From Rhodococcus sp. 105337 (GTDB lineage Bacteria; Actinomycetota; Actinomycetes; Mycobacteriales; Mycobacteriaceae): a DNA stretch of 64,000 nucleotides. Position 1 is the stretch's first letter. Each line of letters opens with the position of its first letter. Made by a program: the position numbers and the translations under genes. The notes below the pieces were generated by a model. The model saw only the letters and a list, made by a program, of their open reading frames with translations, had not been told where the DNA came from and did no database searches. Positions 9,872 through 19,000 of this stretch are shown one piece after another. The stretch lies in contig NZ_JABAGQ010000001.1 of NCBI RefSeq assembly GCF_012844225.1, forward strand, positions 558,001-622,000. The letters run 5' to 3'.

Positions 9872-9885
9872 TTACTCACGGGTAA
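9872..9885. promoter_or_regulatory. putative TetR operator between fadA2 and fabG4
   Basis: TTACTCACGGGTAA, flanked by C and G to give CTTAC-N6-GTAAG. It sits in the shared divergent promoter region and matches the boxes before fadE5 and the TetR gene at 12209. Confidence 0.6.
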
Positions 9886-9934
9886 GTTTGTTGTCGACCA
9901 CTGCATCGACGACCGAAAAGAAGAAGGTGGAACC

Positions 9935-11281
9935 GTGGCAGAAGCCAAGGGCGCTCCGAAGCTCTACGCCCAGCTCATCTCGTCCGCACCCGGATCTTTC
10001 CTCGCCAAGCAGTTCGGCCTGCCGCAGCCGGAGAAGCTCAGGCGTTACCAGCCCGGCGAACCCGCACTCCCCGGGCCGCTCCTCGTCGGTGGCAACGGCC
10101 GGCTGATCGAGCCGATCCGGTCGCTGCTGAGTGACTACCCGATCGCCGACCCCGCCGACACGTCGTTCGGCGGACTCGTCTTCGACGCTACGGGCATCAC
10201 CGACTCCGCGGGCCTCGAACAGCTCTTCACCTTCTTCCAGCCCGCGATCCGAAACGTGGCCCCGAGCGGACGCGTCGTCGTTCTCGGCACCACGCCCGAG
10301 GACGCGTCGTCGGTGGACGAACGCATCGCGCAGCGCGCGCTCGAAGGATTCACCCGCAGCCTCGCGAAAGAGCTTCGCCGCGGTGCGACCGCCCAACTCG
10401 TCTACGTCTCGCCCAAGGCGTCGACCGGACTGTCCGGCGCCGAATCGACCCTGCGGTTCCTGCTCTCGGCGAAATCCGCCTTCGTCGACGGTCAGGTCAT
10501 CCGCATCGGAGACGGCGACGCGACCGCTCCGGCGTCGTGGGACAAGCCCCTCGCCGGAAAGGTCGCCGTCGTCACCGGTGCGGCGCGCGGCATCGGCGCC
10601 ACCATCGCGGAGGTCCTTGCGCGCGACGGCGCCACGGTTGTCGCGGCAGACGTCCCCGCGGCCGGGGAAGCACTCGCGCAGACCGCCAACAAGGTCGGCG
10701 GCACTGCGCTCGCCCTCGACGTGACCGCGCCCGACGCAGGCGACAAGCTCGCGGCGCACCTTCTCGAACGCCACGGCGGAGCGGACATCATCGTGCACAA
10801 CGCGGGCATCACCCGCGACAAGCTGCTCGCGAACATGGACGACGCCCGGTGGAACGCCGTCATAGGCGTCAATCTCGTTGCACCCCAGAAGATCACCGAT
10901 GTCCTGGTCGAGAAGGGCGCGCTCAAGGAGGGCGGCCGCGTCGTGGATGTCTCCTCGATCGCGGGGATCGCCGGCAATCGTGGCCAGACCAACTACGGTG
11001 CGTCCAAAGCCGGGGTCATCGGACTGGTCCAGGCCACCGCTCCGGTCCTCGCCGAGAAGAACATCACGATCAACGCCGTCGCCCCGGGCTTCATCGAGAC
11101 CGCGATGACCGCGGCCATCCCGGTCGCGACCCGCGAAGGCGGACGACTGATGAGTTCGTTGCAGCAGGGTGGCGAGACGGTCGACGTCGCGGAAACCGTG
11201 GCGTGGTTCGCGAGCCCCGCGTCGAGCGCCGTGACCGGCCAGGTCGTCCGCGTGTGCGGTCAGTCCATGCTGGGGGCCTGA
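9935..11281 (+). CDS. fabG4: 3-oxoacyl-ACP/CoA reductase FabG4 (high-molecular-weight type)
   Basis: A 448-residue NAD(H)-dependent ketoacyl reductase of the HMW FabG class. The N-terminal half (about 1-200) is a degenerate Rossmann domain; the C-terminal half is a full short-chain dehydrogenase. It shows [14 protein letters not shown] for cofactor binding, NAGITRD, the catalytic serine in [10 protein letters not shown] (Ser341), and Tyr354/Lys358 in NYGASKAG. The GTG at 9935 follows AGAAGGTGG and gives a start, [14 protein letters not shown], like mycobacterial FabG4. Its stop overlaps the htdX start by one base (TGATG), so the two are translationally coupled and likely act in consecutive reduction and dehydration steps. 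Confidence 0.93.
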   Translation: MAEAKGAPKLYAQLISSAPGSFLAKQFGLPQPEKLRRYQPGEPALPGPLLVGGNGRLIEPIRSLLSDYPIADPADTSFGGLVFDATGITDSAGLEQLFTFFQPAIRNVAPSGRVVVLGTTPEDASSVDERIAQRALEGFTRSLAKELRRGATAQLVYVSPKASTGLSGAESTLRFLLSAKSAFVDGQVIRIGDGDATAPASWDKPLAGKVAVVTGAARGIGATIAEVLARDGATVVAADVPAAGEALAQTANKVGGTALALDVTAPDAGDKLAAHLLERHGGADIIVHNAGITRDKLLANMDDARWNAVIGVNLVAPQKITDVLVEKGALKEGGRVVDVSSIAGIAGNRGQTNYGASKAGVIGLVQATAPVLAEKNITINAVAPGFIETAMTAAIPVATREGGRLMSSLQQGGETVDVAETVAWFASPASSAVTGQVVRVCGQSMLGA

Positions 11282-12138
11282 TGGCGGTCATCGAACTCGA
11301 TTCGAGCCCTTCGGTTCTCGGCGTCTACGGCCGCGCTGTGCTGTCGGCACTTCCGGTCGTGGGAGCCAAGGGCGACACGCTGCCCGACGACACGCTCGTC
11401 CTGCGTGGACTGCGTGTGGATTCGGACAACCTCGCCGAGTACACCAAGGTGTGCGGGCTGACGTTCGGCGACACCCTGCCGCTCACCTACCCGTTCATGC
11501 TCACCTTCCCGGTGGTCATGAAACTCATGGTGTCCAAAGGGTTTCCGTTCGCAGCCGTCGGCTCGGTACACGCCGAGAACGTGATCGAACAGTACCGGCC
11601 CATCTCCGTCACCGAACCGCTCGACGTGCGGGTACACGCGGAGAACATGCGCGAACACCGCAAGGGTCTGCTGGTCGACGTGGTGAGCGAGGTCGCGGTC
11701 GGCAGGGAACCGGTGTGGCGCCAGACCTCCACGTTCCTTCATCAGCAACGGACTTCACTGTCGGGGCAGCCCAGGCAGGACCCACCGGAGGTGGAAATTC
11801 CGCCGGTCCCGACTTCCACACTGAGGGTGGATCAGAAGGTCATCTCCCGGTATGCTGCGGTATCCGGAGACCGGAATCCGATCCACGTTTCGACCCTGGG
11901 CGCCAAGGCCTTCGGCTTCCCGAAGACCATCGCCCACGGAATGTGGAGTGCGGCGGCAGCATTACGCGCCGTCGAGGGCAAGGTCCCCGGAGCAGTGACC
12001 TACGCGGTGAAATTCGGTAAACCGGTACTTCTTCCGGCGACCGTGAATCTCTACGCGCGGCGCGACGCCGACGGCTGGGATATCGCGCTTCGCCATCCGA
12101 AGAAGCTCTACCCACACCTCACCGCAACACTGCGCTGA
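11281..12138 (+). CDS. htdX: 3-hydroxyacyl dehydratase HtdX, MaoC-like
   Basis: A 285-residue double hot-dog (R)-specific hydratase/dehydratase interconverting 3-hydroxyacyl and trans-2-enoyl thioesters. The hydratase-2 motif SGDRNPIHV gives catalytic Asp197 and His202, followed by GFPKTIAHGMW. The N-terminal half is a second, non-catalytic hot-dog fold. The start overlaps the fabG4 stop by one base, the same arrangement as Rv0242c-Rv0241c. Genetic work in M. tuberculosis has implicated HtdX as a FAS-II-compatible dehydratase. It ends before a strong terminator that separates it from the convergent TetR gene. Confidence 0.92.
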   Translation: MAVIELDSSPSVLGVYGRAVLSALPVVGAKGDTLPDDTLVLRGLRVDSDNLAEYTKVCGLTFGDTLPLTYPFMLTFPVVMKLMVSKGFPFAAVGSVHAENVIEQYRPISVTEPLDVRVHAENMREHRKGLLVDVVSEVAVGREPVWRQTSTFLHQQRTSLSGQPRQDPPEVEIPPVPTSTLRVDQKVISRYAAVSGDRNPIHVSTLGAKAFGFPKTIAHGMWSAAAALRAVEGKVPGAVTYAVKFGKPVLLPATVNLYARRDADGWDIALRHPKKLYPHLTATLR

Positions 12139-12143
12139 CGATC

Positions 12144-12192
12144 GGAGGGCAGGTTCCGGGACGCGATGGGGGCGTCCCGGCACCTGCCCTCC
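12144..12192. terminator. bidirectional hairpin terminator
   Basis: Arms GGAGGGCAGGT and ACCTGCCCTCC (11 bp), one mismatch, then CCGGGACGC/GCGTCCCGG (9 bp) with a 7-base loop. It separates htdX from the convergent TetR gene. Confidence 0.85.
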
Positions 12193-12208
12193 GACATCCG
12201 GCGGTGTT

Positions 12209-12817
12209 TCAGCCCGGCGGATCCGAGCGTTTTCTGCCCGCGAGACCGCGCCACGCCAGGTTGTCGAGGAGTTCGGCGGCCTTCGCGACGTCGATCTCGC
12301 CCCCCGCGATCCGGTCGGCTACCGCTTCTCCCGCACCGACCAGCGCGACAGCCATGATCGTGAAGTCCGTCCCCGGTTCGGGGTCCCGGGTGCTCGACTC
12401 GAGCAGATGTGCGGTGAGTTCGATGAGCCGATCCCGGCTGCCCCGCACCTGTCCTGCGAAGACCTGTTGCGCAAGCGCCTGGCGGTAGAGCACCATCCAC
12501 GAACTGCGGTGCTGGTCGACGAAGCCGAGGAACGACTCGAGCGCGACCCGCAGTTGCTCACGCGGCGACAGCGACGGATCGCCGGCCGGGGTGAGCGCTT
12601 CGACGAAACGCTGCCCCTCGCGGCTGATGCACGCGGCGAACAACTCGTCCTTCGAGCCGTAATAGAGGTAGAGCATCGGTTTCGAGATCGATGCCCGTGC
12701 TGCGATCGCATCCATGGAGGTGTCGTGGAAACCGTTCTCGGAGAAAACGTCCACCGCGGCATCGAGCATCTGCTGCTCCCGCACCGCGCGCGGCAATCGT
12801 TTGGTTCCGCCGGCCAT
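12209..12817 (-). CDS. TetR-family regulator, probable controller of the fadE5/fadA2/fabG4 genes
   Basis: A 202-residue one-component regulator. Its N-terminal helix-turn-helix is residues ~15-60 (MLDAAVDVFSENGFHDTSM, then AARASISKPMLYLYYGSK). The C-terminal ligand domain is helical. It occupies the position of M. tuberculosis Rv0238. A box TTACTCTACGGTAG lies 31 bp before its start, matching those before fadE5 and fadA2/fabG4, which suggests autoregulation and control of that set. TetR regulators of this kind usually release DNA on binding acyl-CoA or other lipids; the ligand here is unknown. The link to the boxes is inferred from shared sequence and adjacency. Confidence 0.85.
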   Translation of the reverse strand: MAGGTKRLPRAVREQQMLDAAVDVFSENGFHDTSMDAIAARASISKPMLYLYYGSKDELFAACISREGQRFVEALTPAGDPSLSPREQLRVALESFLGFVDQHRSSWMVLYRQALAQQVFAGQVRGSRDRLIELTAHLLESSTRDPEPGTDFTIMAVALVGAGEAVADRIAGGEIDVAKAAELLDNLAWRGLAGRKRSDPPG

Positions 12818-12847
12818 CGACCCTCCCCACCTCCTCGAATCGGTTTC

Positions 12848-12861
12848 TTACTCTACGGTAG
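12848..12861. promoter_or_regulatory. putative autoregulatory TetR operator
   Basis: TTACTCTACGGTAG, 13 of 14 positions consistent with TTACTC-N2-CGGTAA. It lies between the TetR gene (-) and the 3' end of lpqI (-). Confidence 0.55.
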
Positions 12862-12892
12862 GGAAGTCTGCGCACAGGCGCGAACATGCGTA

Positions 12893-14065
12893 TCAGCAGT
12901 CCAGGGCGCCCTTGGCCCGAGCGACCGTACGGACGGCGTCGTCCACCCGCGACTGCGGCAGTTCCCCCGCCGCCACGGCGTCCTCGAGGTGGTCGAGGAC
13001 CTCGGGGACCTCGTCCGTGGTCAGCCACAGCGCCTGGTCGACGCCGGCCACCAGCGCAGCCTCGACCGCTTCGGTGATGTCGTAGGTGTCGGTGATCGCC
13101 CGCATCCCCGACAGATCGTCGGTGAAGATCACCCCGTCGAACTCGGGTGCTCCGTACGAGCCCGACCGCAACAGCTCCACCGCTTCCGGGCTGATGCTGG
13201 CCGGCAACCCGCCCGTCAGTCCCGGAACATCGAGGTGCCCGAGCATGACGGCGACATCGGGCGCGACCAGTGCCCGGTAGGGCACGAGATCGCTCTGCTC
13301 CAGCTGCTCGAGCGGCGGAGCAGTGACAGCACCGGTGTGCGAATCCCCCGACGCCGACCCGTGGCCCGGGAAATGCTTGAGCACCGGCATGATGCCCGCA
13401 TCGCGGAGACCCTGCGCGTAGGCGCCGGCGTACTCGACGACCACCTGCGGGTCGGACGAATACGAACGGTCGCCGATGACCGAGTCGTCGGGCTGACTGC
13501 TCACGTCGACGTCGGGAGCGAAGTTGACGGTGATACCGAGCTCGCGCAGCTCCCGTCCACGCTCGAGTGCCATCTGATAGGTCTGCTCGACCGTCATGGT
13601 CTCGGCGGTGACGCGCGCCGACGGATCGGTGCCGAGCAGTGCCCCGACACGCGACACCCGTCCGCCCTCCTCGTCGATGGTGACCATCAACGGCAGCGTG
13701 CTCTGCGCCGCGACACCCTGAACCTGCCGTTCGGCGAGCATTGCGGGGTCGGTCCAGCTACCGATGAAGATGCCGCCGATCTGTTCGGACTGCACCGCCG
13801 CACGTGCGTCGTCCGCTCCGGTGACTCCCACATTGAGCAACTGCGCAAGCTTCTGCCTGCCCGTGAGCGAGGCGAGCAGATCGTCGCCGCACGCCGGTGG
13901 CGCAGCTGGAAGGGCCTCCGCGGACGAGGTGGCGGTCCTCGACTCGGACGTCGCGGTGTTATCCGTTCCGCTGGTGGTCGAGACATCGGAGGTGTCGTTC
14001 GCGCCGCATCCCGCGGCTGCGAGTGCAGCGGTGAGAACGACGGCGAGCGTGTGGCGGGTCCGCAT
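12893..14065 (-). CDS. lpqI: glycoside hydrolase family 3 lipoprotein LpqI (beta-N-acetylglucosaminidase)
   Basis: A 390-residue exported lipoprotein. The signal peptide MRTRHTLAVVLTAALAAAGC ends in a lipobox, so Cys20 would be lipidated and the mature enzyme held on the outer face of the membrane. The GH3 domain shows KHFPGHGSASGDSHTG, the NagZ-type motif whose Asp and His are used in catalysis, plus VTIDEEGGRVSR. In M. tuberculosis LpqI releases GlcNAc from muropeptide fragments in cell-wall recycling. I chose the ATG at 14065 because it begins the signal peptide; the frame remains open further upstream without homology. It is divergent from the universal stress protein gene. Confidence 0.9.
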   Translation of the reverse strand: MRTRHTLAVVLTAALAAAGCGANDTSDVSTTSGTDNTATSESRTATSSAEALPAAPPACGDDLLASLTGRQKLAQLLNVGVTGADDARAAVQSEQIGGIFIGSWTDPAMLAERQVQGVAAQSTLPLMVTIDEEGGRVSRVGALLGTDPSARVTAETMTVEQTYQMALERGRELRELGITVNFAPDVDVSSQPDDSVIGDRSYSSDPQVVVEYAGAYAQGLRDAGIMPVLKHFPGHGSASGDSHTGAVTAPPLEQLEQSDLVPYRALVAPDVAVMLGHLDVPGLTGGLPASISPEAVELLRSGSYGAPEFDGVIFTDDLSGMRAITDTYDITEAVEAALVAGVDQALWLTTDEVPEVLDHLEDAVAAGELPQSRVDDAVRTVARAKGALDC

Positions 14066-14227
14066 CGTTCCGACGGTAGCGGACCGCCGCGACGAACCCT
14101 CCCGCAGCCGGTCGCCGCACGCTAAGGTGCACCCGAGCATTCGTCCCGCATCCCGCAGTCGTAGAGGCCTTCCCGGGCAGACCCGGACTCCACTCGACCC
14201 CGTATCACTCGACACAGGAGGTGCCCG

Positions 14228-14695
14228 GTGGCCGCAGATCTGATCCTGATCGCCTACGACGGGTCCGAGAATTCCAAGCGCGCCGTGCAGTACGCGGGGC
14301 GGTTCCTCGAGTCGTGCCGAGCGGTGGTCGTCACAGCCTGGGAGCCGATGGTGCGGCAGGCAGCGCGCATGTCGGGACTCTCCGGCGTCATGCAACCGGA
14401 ATGGGTTCCGGACGAGGACCGTGAGGACATCGCGCTGACCGATGCGAAGGTCACCAACGACGAAGGACTCGCACTCGCCAACTCCCTCGGGTTGCAGGCC
14501 GAGGGTCGCACCGTCGAGGTGGTCAACGCGGTGTGGGCTGCCATCGTCGAAGCGGCGGACGAACTCGACGTCGACATCATCGTCGCCGGCACGCGTGGCA
14601 CCACGGGCCTGCGCTCGCTGCTGCAGTCTTCGGTGGCCGACCACGTCCTGCGCCACAGTCACCGTCCCGTGCTGATCGTGCCACCTGGACGCTGA
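14228..14695 (+). CDS. universal stress protein, UspA family
   Basis: A 155-residue single-domain Usp protein. The start MAADLILIAYDGSENS gives the ATP-site Asp, and the C-terminal GTRGTTGLRSLLQSSVADHVL fits the G-x2-G-x9-G(S/T) nucleotide-binding pattern, so it is probably an ATP-binding type. The GTG start is set by a strong AGGAGGTG seven bases upstream. The gene is followed after 33 bp by the isochorismate synthase on the same strand. The molecular role is not predictable; related proteins act in dormancy and redox stress. Confidence 0.88.
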   Translation: MAADLILIAYDGSENSKRAVQYAGRFLESCRAVVVTAWEPMVRQAARMSGLSGVMQPEWVPDEDREDIALTDAKVTNDEGLALANSLGLQAEGRTVEVVNAVWAAIVEAADELDVDIIVAGTRGTTGLRSLLQSSVADHVLRHSHRPVLIVPPGR

Positions 14696-14728
14696 GCGCG
14701 GCGCGCGCAGGAATATCGTCGAATCACC

Positions 14729-15811
14729 ATGGACGGTTTTCTGCTTTCCCGCGCCGATCGCACCGTGCACGCCACCGGCACGCGTCGTCTCTTCGACGAT
14801 GTCGCGTCCGCGTCTCGCGCCCTGCACCGCGGAGACGCCGACATCGTCGTCGGCGCCCTGCCGTTCGATCCGACACGACCGGTCGCGCTGGCCCAGCCGG
14901 AACACACCGACGTCACCGACGGACCGTGGGCCGCGCCGGACGACCTCCCCGACCTTCCGGACGTCTACCGGACCACCGAGCTTCCGCTGCCGCGCGTGCA
15001 TGTCGCGCGGGTCCGCGCACTGGTGGAACGGCTCGAACTCGGCGAATTCGACAAGGTCGTGGCGGCCAGGAGGGTCGCCCTCGAGGCCGACGCACCCATC
15101 GACCCGCTCACCCTCGCCACCCGCATGATCGAGCGGCATCCCGACGCGGCGACGTTCGCGGTCGATCTCAGTGCGGCGGGTGAACGATTCTGGGGACACA
15201 CCTTGGTCGGTGCGAGCCCCGAATTGCTCGTCAGCCGCCGGGGGGACACCGTCACGTGCCGGCCACTCGCCGGGACGGCGGCGCGGTGCGACGACCCCGA
15301 CGACGACCGCCGCGCCGGCAAGGAACTGCTGGGGTCGGCGAAGAACCTGGCCGAGCACGGGTACGTCGTCGAGTGGATCCGTGCCCGTCTCGCGCCGCTG
15401 TGCCGCGACCTGCAGATCCCCGAAACCCCCGAGCTCACCTCCACGCCGGATGTGTGGCACCTGGCCACCCCCATCACCGGGACGCTGCGCGACCCGGAGA
15501 CGGACGCGCTCACCCTCGCGGCCGCATTGCACCCCACCCCCGCCGTGGCCGGTACGCCCACCGAAGCAGCCATGGACGCCATCGCGCGGGTCGAGGGCGA
15601 CCGCAGGTTCTACGGCGGCGCGGTCGGCTGGTGCGACGCCGACGGTGACGGCGACTGGTTCGTTGCGATCCGCTGCGCCGAGCTGAGTTCGGACTGCCGG
15701 CGGGCGGTCGCGTGGGCAGGCGGGGGGATCGTCGCCGATTCCGATCCGCACGCGGAACTCGACGAAACCACCGCGAAGCTGCGCACGCTGCTGGGTTCGC
15801 TCGGCGTCTAG
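14729..15811 (+). CDS. isochorismate synthase
   Basis: A 360-residue chorismate-utilising enzyme that isomerises chorismate to isochorismate, the branch point to menaquinone or salicylate-type siderophores. Family motifs are GASPELLVSRRGDTV, RPLAGTAAR, the Mg-binding and active-site run HLATPITGTL, HPTPAVAGTPTEAA and FYGGAVGW. The conserved Lys in EFDKVVAARRV is present. It lacks the amide-transferase-coupled features of TrpE/PabB, and its length fits EntC/MenF. No other men or siderophore genes are near. It may be co-transcribed with the Usp gene. Confidence 0.85.
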   Translation: MDGFLLSRADRTVHATGTRRLFDDVASASRALHRGDADIVVGALPFDPTRPVALAQPEHTDVTDGPWAAPDDLPDLPDVYRTTELPLPRVHVARVRALVERLELGEFDKVVAARRVALEADAPIDPLTLATRMIERHPDAATFAVDLSAAGERFWGHTLVGASPELLVSRRGDTVTCRPLAGTAARCDDPDDDRRAGKELLGSAKNLAEHGYVVEWIRARLAPLCRDLQIPETPELTSTPDVWHLATPITGTLRDPETDALTLAAALHPTPAVAGTPTEAAMDAIARVEGDRRFYGGAVGWCDADGDGDWFVAIRCAELSSDCRRAVAWAGGGIVADSDPHAELDETTAKLRTLLGSLGV

Positions 15812-15907
15812 ATCCTTCTCGTGGTGCAGGCGGTCGGACATCGCGCGCCGGGGTGATAGTTTGGCGCGAGCAATATGACATGCGTTACGAACGATGGGGA
15901 GATTGGT

Positions 15908-16081
15908 ATGGCGAAGTTCCTGGGTCCGGGCCTGGGCAGCGCGGTAATCGGTGCTGTTCTCGGCGTCGTCGCGGTGTTCGGAGTTACTGCTGCAGTGCAG
16001 GAGAACACGCGTCCCCAGATCGACCGCAGCGGAAACGCCGAGTCCTCCCTCCTGAACCAGGTTGAGTACGGCAGCCGCTGA
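15908..16081 (+). CDS. DUF2613 small membrane/secreted protein (Rv0236A-like)
   Basis: A 57-residue protein, the same length as Rv0236A of M. tuberculosis. It has a single hydrophobic segment (about residues 9-28, GLGSAVIGAVLGVVAVFGVT) and a short polar tail (RPQIDRSGNAESSLLNQVEYG). GGGGAGA seven bases upstream of the ATG is a good ribosome-binding site. The last 20 bp overlap the predicted TTG start of aftD, so the two are translationally coupled. The function is unknown. Conserved linkage suggests it assists AftD or is carried as its translational leader. Confidence 0.85.
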   Translation: MAKFLGPGLGSAVIGAVLGVVAVFGVTAAVQENTRPQIDRSGNAESSLLNQVEYGSR

Positions 16082-19000
16082 CGGCTCCGGCAACGCTTCG
16101 AGTTCACTCACGTACCGAGGCGCGACGGACACTCCGTCCGCCGAACCCCTGTCCCGCCGGTGGCTGTTCGGCGCCACCGTGGTGGCAGTGCTGTTGTCGT
16201 TCGCTCAGGTTCCAGGCCTGGTCGTCGCCGACACGAAGTACGACCTGACACAGAACCCTCTCGGATTCCTCGCGCGCGCCGCTCACCAGTGGAGTAGCAC
16301 CGCACCGCTGGGACAGGTACAAAACCAGGCGTACGGCTACTTCTTTCCTCACGGCACGTTCTTCGCCGCCGGGCAACTGCTGCACATCCCGCCGTGGATC
16401 ACGCAGCGTGCCTGGTGGGCGGTGCTGCTCGTCGTCGGGTTCTGGGGAATCGTGCGGCTCGCCGAGGCCCTCGGAGTCGGGAACCGCGGTTCCCGCGTTG
16501 TCGCGGCGGCCGTGTTCGTTCTCTCCCCCCGCGTTCTGACCACGCTCGGATCCATCTCGTCCGAAGCGCATCCGATGATGCTCGCCCCGTGGGTGCTCCT
16601 GCCGGTGGTGCGGTATCTGAGCACTCGGTACGTGGGCTCGCCGCGCAGGCTCGCGGCGCAATCGGCCGCGGCAGTCGCGCTCATGGGTGCGATCAATGCC
16701 GTCGCGACGGCCGCTGCATGCCTGATCGCAGCGTTGTGGTGGGCCGCGCACAAGCCCAACCGCCGATGGTGGCGGTTCACGGCGTGGTGGCTACCGCTGT
16801 GCCTCGTCGCCGTGACGTGGTGGATGGTGCCGCTGCTCCTGCTCGGCCGCGTCAGCCCGCCGTTCCTCGACTTCATCGAATCGTCGGGTGTGACCACCCA
16901 GTGGACATCGCTCGCGGAAGTTCTTCGCGGAACGAGCAGCTGGACGCCGTTCGTCTCACCCGAACGCATCGCCGGCGCCGTACTGGTCACACAGCCCGCC
17001 GCCGTGCTCGTCACCGGTGCGATCGCCGCCGCCGGACTGGCCGGGCTCGCGATGCGCTCGATGCCGGCACGTGGCCGGCTCACGCTGATCCTGTTCGTCG
17101 GAATCGCGGGCCTCGGCGCCGGATATGCCGGGGAGCTCGGATCGCCGGTCGCCGATCAGGTGCGCGCGTTCCTCGACTCCACGGGCGCGCCGTTGCGCAA
17201 CGTGCACAAACTGGAACCGCTGGTGCGGCTGCCGCTCGTGCTCGGTCTCGCGCACCTGCTGCGCCGGGTTCCACTTCCCGGTTCGGTGCCGTGGGCGCGC
17301 ACCCGGACGGCGTTCGCCCACCCCGAACGCAACCCGATGGTCGCGTGCGCCACGCTCATCCTTGTCGCCCTCACCCTCGCCACGTCGCTGGCGTGGACAG
17401 GCAAGCTCGCGCCGCGCGGCGCCTACGACGAGGTTCCGGACTACTGGCACGCCACCGCTGCATGGCTCGACGAGCACACCGACGAACGCGGTGAACGCGC
17501 TCTGATCGTGCCCGGGGCACCGTTCGGCAGCCAGATCTGGGGACTGACGCGAGACGAGCCGCTGCAGGCGCTCGCAACCACGCCGTGGGCCTCGCGCGAC
17601 GCCGTGCCCCTCGTCCCGCCCGGAGCGATCCGCGCCCTCGATTCGGTGCAACGGCAGATCGCGGACGGCCGCCCGTCGCCGGGACTCGCCGCAACCCTGC
17701 GTGGCCAGGGCATCGGGTTCCTCGTGGTGCGCAACGACCTCGATCCCGAGACGTCCCCGTCCGCGCGACCCGCACTCGTCCATCGAGCCCTCGACGAGTC
17801 GCCCGGGATCGAGCGCGTCGCCCGGTTCGGCAACGACATCGTGTCGGCGAGTGCCGACGGGTTCGTGACCGACGCGGACCTGCGGCCGGCATATCCCGCA
17901 GTCGAGATCTACAAGGTCGCGGCTACCGAATCGACACCGATCGGGCCGTACATGGTGGACGCGGCCGATGTGCCCGTCGTCCAGGGCGGTCCCGAATCGC
18001 TGCTCAACCTCCGCGCGGGAGACCCGGATCTGGCCGGGCCCACGCTTCTCTCCGCCGACGCTGCCCGCACGGGGCTGCCCGTCGACGAGGTCACCGTCAC
18101 CGACACCCCCACCGACCGGGAAACCGACTACGGCCAGGTCGATCACCATTCGTCGGCGATTCGTGCCGCGGACGACCCACGCCGCACCCGCAACGCGGTA
18201 CCCGACTATCCGGTGCCCGGCGCCGAACTCGTCCGTGCCGAATGGGAAGGCGCACGGATCACCGTGTCGAGCGCGGCGTCGGACGCCACGCAACTCGGAG
18301 GCACCGCGGTGGGCAGCGGACCCGCAGCCGTCGTCGACGGAGATCCCACCACCGGGTGGCACAGCAACGGCCTCGAATCCGCCGTCGGACAGTGGTTGCA
18401 ACTCGATCTCGACACCCCGGTCCACTCGGGCATGCTGCAACTGACCACCAGTTCCGGTGCGCTCGGCGATCCCGTCCGGTGGCTCGAAGTGACCACCGAG
18501 CGGGGCAGTACCGCCGTGCGGGTCGAGGAGCCCGGCCGCCCTCAGACCGTCGCGTTGCCGCTCGGTACCACGTCGTGGATCCGCATCACCTCGACCCACA
18601 CCGAAAGTGGTTCGCGCGGAAACCAATTCGGGATCGCGGAACTTGCGGTCGACGAATTCACCGACGGCCGCAACCCCGAGCGCCTCGACATCCGGCGCCG
18701 CATCGTCGTTCCGGGACCCGCGGAGGGTGTCACGGTGCGCGGCTGGGATCTCGGACAGGAATTCCCCGGACGCGGCAGTTGCGTCGACACCCCGGACCGG
18801 GTGCGCTGCGCGCGGGGACTCGCGACGTCGACGGAAGAACCCAACCTCTTCACACGCACGCTCGAGGTGCCTGCCGCGACCGTCGTCGAACCGGACCTGT
18901 GGCTGCGCGTGCGCCCCGGGCCCGCACTCGACGATGTCATCGACCGCACCGATCGCGTCGTCGCCCGCGGTGACGCGGAAGTCGTGGATCTGCAGGGGTC

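Noticed and set aside
14066-16177. A 700-residue N-terminal extension of lpqI in the same open frame
   Set aside because: The frame runs antisense through the Usp and isochorismate synthase genes. The lipoprotein signal peptide at 14065 marks the true start.
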